The notes under the pieces are model-generated. The model did no database searches. It saw only the letters and a program-made list of their open reading frames with translations, and had not been told where the DNA came from. From Actinokineospora auranticolor (GTDB lineage: Bacteria > Actinomycetota > Actinomycetes > Mycobacteriales > Pseudonocardiaceae), in contig NZ_PTIX01000016.1 in NCBI RefSeq assembly GCF_002934265.1, positions 105,332 to 169,331 on the forward strand: a stretch of 64,000 nt of DNA. The letters run 5' to 3'. Positions 47,292-55,709 of the stretch are shown one piece after another. A program made the translations under genes and the position numbers. Every line of letters starts with the position of its first letter. Within the stretch, counting starts at the first letter, position 1.

Positions 47292-47520
47292 GAGCCCTCC
47301 GCTCGACCCGCTCCAACCTTACGCGGCGCGCGTGCCGCGGGCGCCGCGCAGGGCGGTGAACCGGGGACGCCCGTGCTCTGCGGCCGGAGCGTCGTGCGCG
47401 ATCGCCGCCATGGGGCTACCCTCGGGGCCTCTCGTCGGTATGTGCCCAGATCCCGCACTGACGGCGATCTCTTCACACCTCCGGCCGCCCACACGGCGTT
47501 CGGAAGGTCAGGAGCTGATC

Positions 47521-48057
47521 GTGGAATCGAATCTCCTCCCCTTTCTGCTCCCCGATGAGATCGAGGCCCGTCGCGGCAGCGGTACGCTTCCCAGGCGGAA
47601 GCGGTCGAAGACCGTCTCGCAGGTAGCGCCCCGCGAAGGGGCGTTCGGCGGCAGCGCCCTGCTCCGCCTCACGATCACCTGGCAAACCGGTGCGAGCGGC
47701 GCGGAAATGCACATCCAGATCTCCGGTGCGTTGGACACCACCGCCGCACCGACCCTGGCCGAAGCACTCGCACGCGCGCAGATCGACCTGCGTGCGGTGC
47801 CGAGCGCGACCGGGCTCGTCCTCGACCTGCGCACCGTGTCATCCCTCGACGGGGCAGGCGCGAACGTCATCGCCCGCGCTTACGCCACCTTCGCCGCCTG
47901 CGGGACCAGCCTGCGGTTGGTCGCCGACAGCGCCGCGGTGACCAGACCACTGGCGCTGACAGGCTTGGACCGCATATTCGACCTGTACCGCGCACCGCAT
48001 CCCGAACCCGGTGATTCCCCGGCGCATGCGGCGAGTCCTGGGACACAGCGGCCGTAG
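47521..48057 (+). CDS. STAS-domain protein without a phosphorylatable serine
   Basis: A 178-residue protein with a basic N-terminal extension of about 60 residues and a C-terminal STAS domain (IQISGALDTTAAPTLAEAL, LDLRTVSSLDGAGANVIA). The D-S-S-G loop reads D-G-A-G, so it cannot be phosphorylated at the standard site. Start GTG 47521 has AGGAG upstream. It is divergent from the GAF-ANTAR cluster with a 229-base shared promoter region. It may act as a constitutive antagonist or a structural partner. Confidence 0.8.
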   Translation: MESNLLPFLLPDEIEARRGSGTLPRRKRSKTVSQVAPREGAFGGSALLRLTITWQTGASGAEMHIQISGALDTTAAPTLAEALARAQIDLRAVPSATGLVLDLRTVSSLDGAGANVIARAYATFAACGTSLRLVADSAAVTRPLALTGLDRIFDLYRAPHPEPGDSPAHAASPGTQRP

Positions 48058-48388
48058 GGCGAACTCGACGGGCCACTTGTCACGGGGCAGTGCGACGCCA
48101 TGGCCACATCGAGGTCACCCTCCAACCTCGGAGGGCGTCCAGTGTGGACTGTCCACGCCGCGACCGATCCGTCCCGCGATGCCCGCGGGGCGGGTTCGGG
48201 TGTCGCGTGGATCAGGTTCGAGCGGGCGGGTTGTGCGTCCTTGTGGGCGGTGCGGTCGAGGTCAGCCGGGCGCAGGCGGTACACCTGTAGTTCCGGGTCG
48301 ACGTACTTGCGGGTCTCGCCGACCCGGTGCGTGCCGTTGCGCCGCGGGAGCACCAGTGGGCGGGGTGTCCCGACCCGGTCCCGCCCGA
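48058..48388. other. Poorly defined region after the STAS gene
   Basis: About 330 bases. On the minus strand, an ATG at 48392 overlaps the stop of the small frame 48389-48526. It opens MIGRDRVGTPRPLVLPRRNG and KYVDPELQVYRLRPADLD, which looks protein-like for about 60 residues and then degenerates into the antisense of the STAS gene. It may be a gene remnant. Confidence 0.35.
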
Positions 48389-48526
48389 TCATGGTGATAC
48401 GACGAGCCTGTGCTCGGTCCGGTTCCAGGTGTCGGGGTTGACGGAGACGTGCCGCACCGGTATCCCGGACGCGGCCATGTCGGCGACCAGGGGGACTCGA
48501 TCGCCGAGTCGCTGGAGGGCGGCCAC
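48389..48526 (-). CDS. Possible 45-residue small protein or remnant
   Basis: GTG 48526 opens a frame with strong codon bias: LQRLGDRVPLVADMAASGIP, VRHVSVNPDTWNRTEHRLVV. It ends with TGA overlapping an ATG (ATGA) of a second frame. Overlap coupling and composition argue for real or formerly real coding sequence, but no ribosome site or family is recognised. Confidence 0.35.
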   Translation of the reverse strand: MAALQRLGDRVPLVADMAASGIPVRHVSVNPDTWNRTEHRLVVSP

Positions 48527-48631
48527 CCCAGGCCCTGTCGACAGAGCCCCGCGCGCCGTCAGCGGGTTTCACCGTCCACCGGCATCCGGTTCGCGTTGTC
48601 GGGTCGTCCCTGGCGCTGGTCCGGTTCGGTG

Positions 48632-49327
48632 TCATCTCGGTCGTACCGCTTCCGGGTCCGCTGTGGAATGGTTCTCCGTGAGCGGCGCGACCTGGTCGGT
48701 CCGCACTCCCGGCCCCCCGGTGGCGTGCGCGCGGAGGTCGTCGCCCGAGTCGGCCGGGGATGCGGCGAATCGCGCAGCGGGTTCGTCGGTGAAGCGGAAC
48801 TCGACGGTCGTGGGCAGGTCGCCGAGGTCGAGAACCCGGCACAGGCGGGGCACCCCCCGGGTGGCCAGCGCGCGCCGGATCGCGGCGGGCTCGGCGTCCT
48901 GCTCGGTGCTGATCACCAGCACGAGGGTCGGGTTGTCGCGGGTCCCGGCGAGGGTGCCGCGTGCGGTGTGCACCCCGGGATAGGTCTCGGCCTCGGCGAG
49001 CAGCGGTCCGACGGCCGTGCTCGCGGACAGGTCGGTGCGACCGGTGTCGGTGTCGAACCGCCAGGTGTGGGTCTTCGGCTTGCGGATCACCTGGGCGACG
49101 AGCCAGCGGATGGCGAGCAGACCGAGGACGACTCCGCAGGCCGCGGTGGTGTACCAGACCCACGTCGGCGCAGTCGCGGAACCGGGGACGAGGTGGCCCT
49201 CCGGCGGCAGCACGTCCAGCACCGCGAACCGGGTGGCCAGGGCGAACCCGCCCGCGGCGAGCAGCAGCAGGCCGGTGGCCGCCAGCAGGGCGCGGTTGAG
49301 CCTCGACGGCCGCTCGTGGCCGCTCAC
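48632..49327 (-). CDS. amaP: AmaP-like alkaline-shock membrane anchor protein
   Basis: A 231-residue protein. Two N-terminal transmembrane helices (LLAATGLLLLAAGGFALA and WYTTAACGVVLGLLAIRWLV) are followed by an Asp23-like cytosolic domain (ISTEQDAEPAAIRRALATRG, VEFRFTDEP). In staphylococci AmaP anchors Asp23 to the membrane. GTG 49327 overlaps the upstream stop. It is the last gene of a six-gene operon with two Asp23/Gls24 genes, which strongly supports the call. Confidence 0.8.
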   Translation of the reverse strand: MSGHERPSRLNRALLAATGLLLLAAGGFALATRFAVLDVLPPEGHLVPGSATAPTWVWYTTAACGVVLGLLAIRWLVAQVIRKPKTHTWRFDTDTGRTDLSASTAVGPLLAEAETYPGVHTARGTLAGTRDNPTLVLVISTEQDAEPAAIRRALATRGVPRLCRVLDLGDLPTTVEFRFTDEPAARFAASPADSGDDLRAHATGGPGVRTDQVAPLTENHSTADPEAVRPR

Positions 49328-49866
49328 CGCCCCCGCCTCCGGATCCGGACGCCCACCGCGGGGCGGCCTGCCTGCCCGATCCGGTCGAGCCGGTCCTCGA
49401 TGGCCGCGCGCACGGCGTCGGCGAGCCCGTCGGTGATGGCGCGGTGGGTCGTGGCGGTCGCGGTGACCGCGCGGCCGGTGAGCAGGAGCCGGACGGAGGC
49501 CACGCCGTCCACCGACGACGCGGCGGAGCGCAGGACGCGTCGCACGCTCTTGCGCGTCGCGCCGGAACGCACCGCGCGGTCGATGCGCGGGTCGTCGTCG
49601 CGCAGCGGTAGGACGGTGGGGGTGCCGGGCAGCAGCGCGCAGAGCAGGAGACCCGCGCCCACCAGCACGCACACCGAGGCGGCGGCGACGACGGCGGGAT
49701 CGGTCCACCGCGCGGCGCGCAACGCGCCGAGCACGGCGCCGGGGTCGACCAACGGGGTCCACCCGACGACCCGCTGCACCGCCACTGTCGTGACCAGCGC
49801 ACAAGCGGAGAGGACGACCAAGGCCACGAGGACCGCGGGTGCGCCGCGCCGGGGGAACCTCGTCAT
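49324..49866 (-). CDS. DUF6286 membrane protein
   Basis: A 180-residue protein with two transmembrane helices (AVLVALVVLSACALVTTVA and VVAAASVCVLVGAGLLLCAL). A cytosolic C-terminal domain follows, with RKSVRRVLRSAASSVDGVA and LLLTGRAVTATATTHR. The DUF6286 family occurs in actinomycete Asp23 operons. Both ends overlap neighbours by 4 bases. It is probably a membrane scaffold for the Asp23 proteins. Confidence 0.75.
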   Translation of the reverse strand: MTRFPRRGAPAVLVALVVLSACALVTTVAVQRVVGWTPLVDPGAVLGALRAARWTDPAVVAAASVCVLVGAGLLLCALLPGTPTVLPLRDDDPRIDRAVRSGATRKSVRRVLRSAASSVDGVASVRLLLTGRAVTATATTHRAITDGLADAVRAAIEDRLDRIGQAGRPAVGVRIRRRGR

Positions 49867-50279
49867 CGGACTCTCCCGGTCGTGGCTGCTTGGGGGTGCA
49901 GGGCGGTGACGGTGATCTCGACCCTGGACACGATCAGTCCGGTGAGCGCGCGGACCCGCCCGCTCAAGTGGTGGCGCACATCCTCGGCGACGCGGCGCAC
50001 CGGCATCGGATAGGTCATCGACAACCGCACGTCGAGCGCGACGGTCGCGCCGTTGACAGTCGCCTCGACCTGGACGTCCCGCCCGGCGCGCTCCGCACCG
50101 ACGGGTACACCGAACAGGCGGTGGGCCGACCCGCCGACGCCGCGGGCCTCGGTGGCCGCTCGTGCGGCGATCCGCGCCACGACGCCGTTGGCGATGGTGA
50201 GGCTCCCCCGCTCGCTCGCGGTGGTCGACGATCCTGGTGCCCGCGGTTGGACCGGGGGAGCGGTGCCCACGGCGCTCAC
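49863..50279 (-). CDS. Asp23/Gls24 family envelope-stress protein
   Basis: A 138-residue protein: SLTIANGVVARIAARAATEA, RDVQVEATVNGATVALDVRL, YPMPVRRVAEDVRHHL. These are the Asp23/Gls24 core. Members assemble at the membrane through AmaP and respond to alkaline or envelope stress. GTG 50279 overlaps the previous stop. It is the second Asp23-type gene in this operon. Confidence 0.85.
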   Translation of the reverse strand: MSAVGTAPPVQPRAPGSSTTASERGSLTIANGVVARIAARAATEARGVGGSAHRLFGVPVGAERAGRDVQVEATVNGATVALDVRLSMTYPMPVRRVAEDVRHHLSGRVRALTGLIVSRVEITVTALHPQAATTGRVR

Positions 50280-50452
50280 GACCGACCACGGCCGGTCAGC
50301 GCGGACACGTCGAGCTTGCCGTCGAGCACCCTGCCGACGACGAACCCCGCCGCGCCGAGCACCAGGACGAGGATGAAGGCGCCGAATCCGCCGAACGCGG
50401 CGGCGAAGCCGAGCGCGATGCCTGCGAGCACGCCGGTGGTGGTCGAGTTCAC
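50276..50452 (-). CDS. DUF2273-like small membrane protein
   Basis: A 58-residue protein with a short polar start and two closely spaced hydrophobic stretches (GVLAGIALGFAAAFGGFGAF and VLVLGAAGFVVGRVL), ending LDVSALTGRGRS. DUF2273 proteins are standard members of Asp23 operons. Start GTG 50452 overlaps the upstream stop and is preceded by AGGA. The frame extends upstream without character. Confidence 0.7.
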   Translation of the reverse strand: MNSTTTGVLAGIALGFAAAFGGFGAFILVLVLGAAGFVVGRVLDGKLDVSALTGRGRS

Positions 50453-50841
50453 GTTGTCGTCCTCGCTGTGGTGGCCCTCGTATCCCGCTGCGGAGTGCCG
50501 GGCTCGGGTTGCCGCGGCGGCCCGAGTGCCGCGGCCCGCCAAGAGGTGGCACGGGGTCGGGGAAGCGCCACGTCACCGATCCACACGTGCAGCGCGGGGA
50601 GGGCCGGGCCGACCGCTGCGCGGACGGCCGCCCGGACCGCCGAGTCGACCTCGGCGACGGTGGCCGGGTACCGCGCGACCACGCCCACGGTGATCTCGGC
50701 GGTCCGCACCCGGACCCCGGCGATCCGATGCCCGGGGAGGTAGGTGGCGATCTCGCCGTACCGCCCGCGGTGCGGGCCCGCCACCTGCGGCAGGGCGCGC
50801 ACCGCGGCGGCGATGACGGTCGCCTCGATCTCCGGGCTCAC
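50449..50841 (-). CDS. Asp23-operon protein of unknown function
   Basis: A 130-residue protein with an Asp23-like alpha/beta repeat (EITVGVVARYPATVAEVDSA, RAAVRAAVGPALPALHVWIG). A Pro/Arg/Thr-rich tail (about 95-130) is probably disordered. It is likely a divergent Asp23/Gls24 relative. Start GTG 50841 overlaps the first Asp23 gene. Confidence 0.65.
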   Translation of the reverse strand: MSPEIEATVIAAAVRALPQVAGPHRGRYGEIATYLPGHRIAGVRVRTAEITVGVVARYPATVAEVDSAVRAAVRAAVGPALPALHVWIGDVALPRPRATSWRAAALGPPRQPEPGTPQRDTRATTARTTT

Positions 50842-51314
50842 TGCACCCGGACGACGGTGGCGCCCGCACCCTCGTCGTCGTCCGGGATGTGCACGTCGGT
50901 GACGGCGACGTTGACCTCCACGACCTCCAACCCGGTCATCTGCTCCACCGCGCCGATGACGTTGCGGCGGACCGACCTGGCCAGGTCCGCGATGGACACC
51001 CCGTACTCGACGAGGATGTTCAGGTCGACAGCGGCCTGCCGCTCACCGACCTCGACCGAGACGCCCTGACCCGCCGAGGCCGTCGCGCCGGGGATGCGCT
51101 CCCGCAGCGCGCTCAGCGCTCGAGCCGCGCCGCCGCCGAGCGCGTGCACACCGGCGACCTCACGCGTGGCCAGTCCCGCGATCTTCTGGACCACGGTGTC
51201 GGCGATGGTGGTTGTTCCCCTGTCCGGTGCGCGCGTGTCCGCTTGGCGGGGGACGACCTCGGCGTTGGTGTTCTGGGTTTGTGGCTTCGACGCGGGGGTG
51301 ACGGGATTCGTCAC
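50838..51314 (-). CDS. Asp23/Gls24 family envelope-stress protein
   Basis: A 158-residue protein. A disordered N-terminal 30 residues precede TIADTVVQKIAGLATREVAG, VSVEVGERQAAVDLNILVEY, LARSVRRNVIGAVEQMTGLE and VEVNVAVTDVHI, a full Asp23/Gls24 signature. It is the first gene of the six-gene operon, with GAGGAG before GTG 51314. Regulation is probably set by the promoter in the region upstream. Confidence 0.92.
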   Translation of the reverse strand: MTNPVTPASKPQTQNTNAEVVPRQADTRAPDRGTTTIADTVVQKIAGLATREVAGVHALGGGAARALSALRERIPGATASAGQGVSVEVGERQAAVDLNILVEYGVSIADLARSVRRNVIGAVEQMTGLEVVEVNVAVTDVHIPDDDEGAGATVVRVQ

Positions 51315-51876
51315 GGTGGTCTCCTCGATCGTGCGCTAGGTGTGCGATGGCGCCAGGCAAAAGCAATCGGGAGCGGCCGCTGCGACAGCGGAAGCGCTTG
51401 GAGCGGACCCCCGAGGGGAACGGGCGGATCCGCGTGGCGGACGCGAAGCGCCGACTCCCCGGAACCCGGTGTCGCCTGGGTCCTGGGCGGCTGCTGTGGT
51501 CTTCGGATGCCCTGCCACGCCTTCCCTAAACCACAACCACCGGTGCCGGTCGTGGTCGAGGGGAGGCGAGGGCACCCTGGGTGGGCCCAGCCGATGAGAA
51601 GTCCGATGTGGACGATCGCCGGGGTCGGCGAACCGCGCCGGCGGGTCCTCCGGTATGGATGGGCCGTCGGTCGCGGAAGCGGGCTCGATGACGGCGGGCG
51701 GTGCGACGGCGAGCCGCGACACCGGGCGCCGCGGCCTTTCCGGAGAAGCGGAGCAGGTCGACCGGGAAGGGCGGCACCAGGGCGCTGTTCTTCCCGGCGG
51801 ACACGTCGACCACGGTCTGGAGGAGGCGGGGTTGCGGAGCGCCCGGGGGCGTCCATGGCTCGAACCCCGCCTTTCG
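51315..51876. other. Intergenic region upstream of the Asp23 operon
   Basis: About 560 bases between the Asp23 operon start and the HPF-like gene, both on the minus strand. Frames are Arg/Pro-rich without ribosome sites. No clear operator or hairpin was identified by eye. Confidence 0.45.
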
Positions 51877-52293
51877 TCAGCCCCAGTACAGGGGGCTGGC
51901 ACCGTGGCGGTGCCGCGCGTGCTGTGGCGCGGTGCGCGCTTTCAGGTCGTCGAGCTGACGGCGCAGGTTGTCGCGGACCTCGATCAACGCGGCTGTGCGT
52001 GTCCGCTGCGAACTGGTGGCCACCAGCCGTGGCCGTCCGGCGAGCCTGCACTGCAGAGTGGTGGCCTGCCCCGGGAGGTCTCGATCCTTGGTCGACAGCT
52101 CCAGTTCGACCGTCGAGACGTCGTACGCGCCCAGGGCGTGGTCCAGCGAGGACAGGCGCTTGACGATGCCGGGGCGTTCAGCGGCGGTGAACCCGTTGCC
52201 GAGGCGGAGCCGCGCGCTGATGGTGGCGGGGACGTGTGCGCCGAGCACGGTGTGTCCGCTGTGGACGATGTCCGGGGAGCGGGGGTGGGTCAT
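51877..52293 (-). CDS. HPF/RaiA-like ribosome-associated protein
   Basis: A 138-residue protein with the alpha/beta pattern of hibernation-promoting factors: FTAAERPGIVKRLSSLDHAL, VSTVELELSTKDRDLPGQAT, TLQCRLAGRPRLVATSS, and a final helix ALIEVRDNLRRQLDDLKART. The N-terminus differs from canonical HPF (a TVLGAHVPATISARL strand), so it is a divergent member. Start ATG 52293 has AAGGGAA upstream. It fits a stress or dormancy role alongside its neighbours. Confidence 0.7.
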   Translation of the reverse strand: MTHPRSPDIVHSGHTVLGAHVPATISARLRLGNGFTAAERPGIVKRLSSLDHALGAYDVSTVELELSTKDRDLPGQATTLQCRLAGRPRLVATSSQRTRTAALIEVRDNLRRQLDDLKARTAPQHARHRHGASPLYWG

Positions 52294-52555
52294 CGGGTTC
52301 CCTTCGTCGGTCGTCGAGCGGTGCTGACCGGCAGGTGTTCGCGCGCAACCGCGGGGGAGCGCGGACATCCGGCGCCCGGGGCCGTCCGGGTGATCCGGCA
52401 GGCGGTGGTTTGTCCCCGGTGTTTGACTTGACCCCATAGTGGGCTTCGTGACGTGCGCGGTCACGGCCCAACCAGGCCGAGTTGACCGCTGATCGGTTTC
52501 CGCAACCGGGCAACGTCGCCGCCGCACCTGGGGCTCGACGAAGGAGATGATCGCA

Positions 52556-53776
52556 GTGCCGATCGATCCGAGGGCAGGTGGTGCGCGTGGTCCCGGTTCG
52601 GTGTCCGAGGTCGACGTGGCGGGGCTGACCGGCGCGGCCGTGGCGCAGTCAGGCGGCCTGGACGCCGCCCTGCTCGGCGACTACGTCTCGGCGTTGACCC
52701 GCGTCAGCGCCACCCGAACGGCGTTGAACCGGACGGAACTGGAGGGCTACCGCCGCCTCGGCGGCGAGGCGGCGGACGCCGGGGTGCCCCTGCCTGCCCT
52801 GATCGACCTCTACCTGTCGGTCACCTGGCGGCTGTGGCGGTACCTGCCCGCCGTCACCGCGGCGGTGCCCACCCTCGCCCTGGTGCAGGCGGTGGGTGAA
52901 ACGGTGATGCGCGCCGCGGGCGAGGCGGTCACCGCGGTGAGCGACGGCCACCAGATGGCTAGGCAGGCGGTGATCCGCAGGCAGGAGGCCGCCCGGCGGG
53001 AGTTCATCGACGACCTGCTGACCGGCAGCTCCGACGTCTCCGGGCTGCTCGCCCGCGCCGCCGGGTTCGGGCTCGACCTCACCGGACCGCACACGGTCGT
53101 CCTCGCCCGCGCGAGCACGGCGTTCACCGAAGGCAGCGCCCAGCTCAACCGGGTCGAGAGTGCCTTGAGCGGGCGCGGCTCGCCACCGGCGCTCGTGGCG
53201 AGCAAAGACGGACTGCTCGTCGTCGTCGGGACCGTCAACGCCGCGGACGCCGTCGGCCGGATCGTCGCGGCCATGCGCGGTGTGCTCGGTCCTCGTGCCA
53301 CGACGATGAAAGGCGGGGCGTGGCAGATCGGCGTCGGTCGCGTCCGCCCCGGCCCGGTGGGGGTGCTGCTCGCCTACGAGGAAGCCCGCGACGCGCTCAC
53401 CCTGGCCGGGCTCCTGCGGATGGACACCCCGGTCGTCGCGGCCGTCGACCTGCTCGTCTACCGGGTCCTGCTCCGTGACCGGACCGCCATCGCCGATCTC
53501 ATCCTCACCACTCTCGGCCCGCTCGCGGATGCCCGGGGCGGCGCGGCGATACTGCTCGGCACCTTGGACGCCTACCTCGACGCGGGCGGCAACACCGCCG
53601 AGACCGCACGCAGACTGCACCTGTCGGTGCGGGCGGTCACCTACCGGCTGGCCCGCATCCGCGAGTTCACCGGACTGGAGCCTGCCGACACCGGTGTCCG
53701 CATCACCCTGCATGTCGCCGTCCTCGGCGCCCGGCTGCTCGACTGGCCCGCAACCGCGCTGCCCACACCATCCTGA
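52556..53776 (+). CDS. PucR/CdaR-family transcriptional regulator
   Basis: A 406-residue regulator. An N-terminal helical sensor-like region (to ~170) and a GGDEF-like CdaR middle domain (IGVGRVRPGPVGVLLAYEEA) are followed by the C-terminal PucR helix-turn-helix: LGTLDAYLDAGGNTAETARR, LSVRAVTYRLARIREFTGL. I prefer GTG 52556, nine bases from AAGGAG. ATG 52547 directly abuts that site. It is divergent from the HPF-like gene, which it may control. Ligand unknown. Confidence 0.85.
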   Translation: MPIDPRAGGARGPGSVSEVDVAGLTGAAVAQSGGLDAALLGDYVSALTRVSATRTALNRTELEGYRRLGGEAADAGVPLPALIDLYLSVTWRLWRYLPAVTAAVPTLALVQAVGETVMRAAGEAVTAVSDGHQMARQAVIRRQEAARREFIDDLLTGSSDVSGLLARAAGFGLDLTGPHTVVLARASTAFTEGSAQLNRVESALSGRGSPPALVASKDGLLVVVGTVNAADAVGRIVAAMRGVLGPRATTMKGGAWQIGVGRVRPGPVGVLLAYEEARDALTLAGLLRMDTPVVAAVDLLVYRVLLRDRTAIADLILTTLGPLADARGGAAILLGTLDAYLDAGGNTAETARRLHLSVRAVTYRLARIREFTGLEPADTGVRITLHVAVLGARLLDWPATALPTPS

Positions 53777-53926
53777 TTCCGCGGCACTCGCACGCCGAGG
53801 GAGACCGCGGGGGGCAGGCGGGCCATCGGTCAGGCCGGGTCGTGCCGGTACCCGTCGGGCACGCCGTCGCCGGCGCGAGCGGCGTTGCCCACGCATCGCC
53901 GCCTCGCGTTCAGCCGGTCGGGGACT

Positions 53927-54307
53927 TCAGACTTCCGCGACTCCGATCGGGTCCCGGTCCACGTGCCGCAGGTACGCGGCGAGCGGGGCCGCGATCAGTG
54001 CCGCCGCGACGGCGAACACCGGTGTCAGCGCGGCCGACGTGATCGGGGAGGCGGGATCGGCGTGCGCGCCGAACCACTGGTCGACGGCGATGCTCAGGCA
54101 TTCCAGCACGTACATCGCCAGCATCGACCCGGTGACCAGCAGACCCCATGGCCCGCGGCGCAGCGCGACGACGGCGGCGGTCACCACCTCGACGGCCGGT
54201 TGCCCGCGCAGCGTGCCCACCAGCGCGCCGAGTCCGGCGAGGGCGAGGACCACGATGGTGAGCGCGCCGCTGAAGCGGGCCAGTTTCCGGGTCAGCGGCG
54301 TGTCCAC
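53927..54307 (-). pseudogene. ATPase M3-M4 fragment joined to an unknown three-helix membrane segment
   Basis: The first ~45 residues (TPLTRKLARFSGALTIVVLA, GQPAVEVVTAA) are the M3/M4 region of the same P-type ATPase encoded upstream in another frame. The sequence then changes abruptly, just before where the PEGL motif should be, to RRGPWGLLVTGSMLAMYVLE, SIAVDQWFGAHADP and two further helices, ending DPIGVAEV. The ATPase catalytic core is absent. The C-terminal part may come from another membrane protein gene joined by the deletion. Confidence 0.65.
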
Positions 54308-54993
54308 CGGCCGGTCACGGCGACCAGGTGGTGCACCCGGCCGATCTCGGTGTCCGCGGCGGTCGCGACGACCACGCCGCGTCCGCCGCCGGAGGTCACC
54401 AGGGTGCCCGCGTGGGCCATGTTCGTCCGGTCGGCCGGTTCGGTCGCCGCGGGCAGGTCGAGCGGGTCCTTCGCCGCCGGTCGGGACTCGCCGGTGAGGG
54501 CGGATTCGTCGATCCGCAGCTCGCGGGTGTACACCAGCCGCAGGTCGGCGGGCACGCGGTCGCCCTCGTCGAGCAGCACCAGGTCACCGATCACCAGGTT
54601 GGTCGAGGCGACCTCGGTGGCGACTCCGTCGCGGATCGCGGTGGCCTTGGTCCGCGTCGCCGCGGCCAGCGCGTCGAGAGCCCGCTCGGCGCGGCCCTCC
54701 TGCAGGAAGCCGATCAGGGCGTTGACCACCACGACGCCCAGGATCACGCTCGCGTCCACGATGCCGCCGAGCAGGCCGGTCGCCAGGGCGGAGCCGAGCA
54801 GGACGTAGATCAGGGGGTGGTGCACCTGACCCGCCACCCGGACCAGCGCACCGCGTCGGCGGGGTGGCGGCAGCTCGTTGGGGCCGGAGTGGTCGAGCCG
54901 GGCCCGCGCCTCCTGGACCGACAGCCCGCGGTCGAGGTCCGCGCCGGTCGCCTTGCGGCTGTCGTCGACTGACCTGGCGTGGGCGACGGTCAC
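54292..54993 (-). pseudogene. N-terminal part of a cation P-type ATPase
   Basis: 233 residues with the N-terminal cytosolic segment (LSVQEARARLDHSGPNELPP), M1-M2 (VILGVVVVNALIGFLQEGRA) and the A domain with TGES. The frame breaks near 54300 (VAVTGRWTRR then stop) and continues as the overlapping frame 53927-54307. The phosphorylation motif DKTG, nucleotide domain and most membrane helices are missing. It resembles CtpF/PMCA-type pumps. It starts 13 bases after the stress-protein remnant, as the distal part of the phosphoketolase operon. Confidence 0.8.
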
Positions 54994-55006
54994 CGGCGTC
55001 GGCCGG

Positions 55007-55709
55007 TCATCGCGCGGCGGTGACGTGGACCACGACCAGCGGGCAGGACGCGTGGTGGATAAGGGCCTGGCTGGTGGAGCCGTGCAGCATGCCGGTGAAC
55101 CCGCCGTGGTCGCGGCAGCCGACCACCAGCAGTTGGGCGTTCTCGGCGTTGTCCAGCAGACTGCGCACCGGTCGGTCGCGGCTGACGACCTGGCGCGCGG
55201 TCACCGCCGGGTACTTCTCCCGCCACGCCGCCAGTTGCTGGGCCAGTACCTCGCCTTCGCGGTTCTCCATGGCGTCCCAGTCCACAGCGGACTGGTGGGC
55301 GTAGGTGTGGGCGGTGATCGAGGCGAAGTCGGTCCAGGCGTGCACGGCGACCAGGTCCGCGCCGCGGGAGGCCGCCTGCTCGAAGGCCACCGCCAGCGCG
55401 GGCTCGCTGGTGGGCGTGCCGTCGACCCCGACCACCACGGGACCGGTCGAGGGAGGCGCCCCGTCCTCGGTCCGGCCGCGGATCACCGCGACCGGGCACT
55501 TCCCGCGCGCGGTGAGCGCGACGGCGGTCGACCCGATCAAGATGCCGCTGAACCCGCCCAACCCCCGGGAGCCGAGCACGACCAGGCACGCCTTGGCGGA
55601 CTCTTCCACCAGTGCGGGCACCGCGTCGGAGGTCCTGCGCGGCGTGGGCGGCAGAAACCGAACCGTCGACACCGGCGACCACCGGCAGGCGGGACATGAG
55701 GTCGTTCAT
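55007..55709 (-). pseudogene. Tandem universal stress protein with a deleted first domain
   Basis: The normal start is present (ATG 55709, MNDLMSRLPVVAGVDGSVSA), but the first USP domain is then lost. After about 25 residues the sequence jumps frame to DAVPALVEESAKACLVVLGS with ATP-motif GSRGLGGFSGILIGS. Domain 2 is complete: VVVGVDGTPTSEP to GCRDHGGFTGMLHGS. A USP of this type should have about 290 residues. GTG 55672 could still initiate a shortened protein. The start overlaps the stop of the MgtA-type gene (ATGA). Confidence 0.8.
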
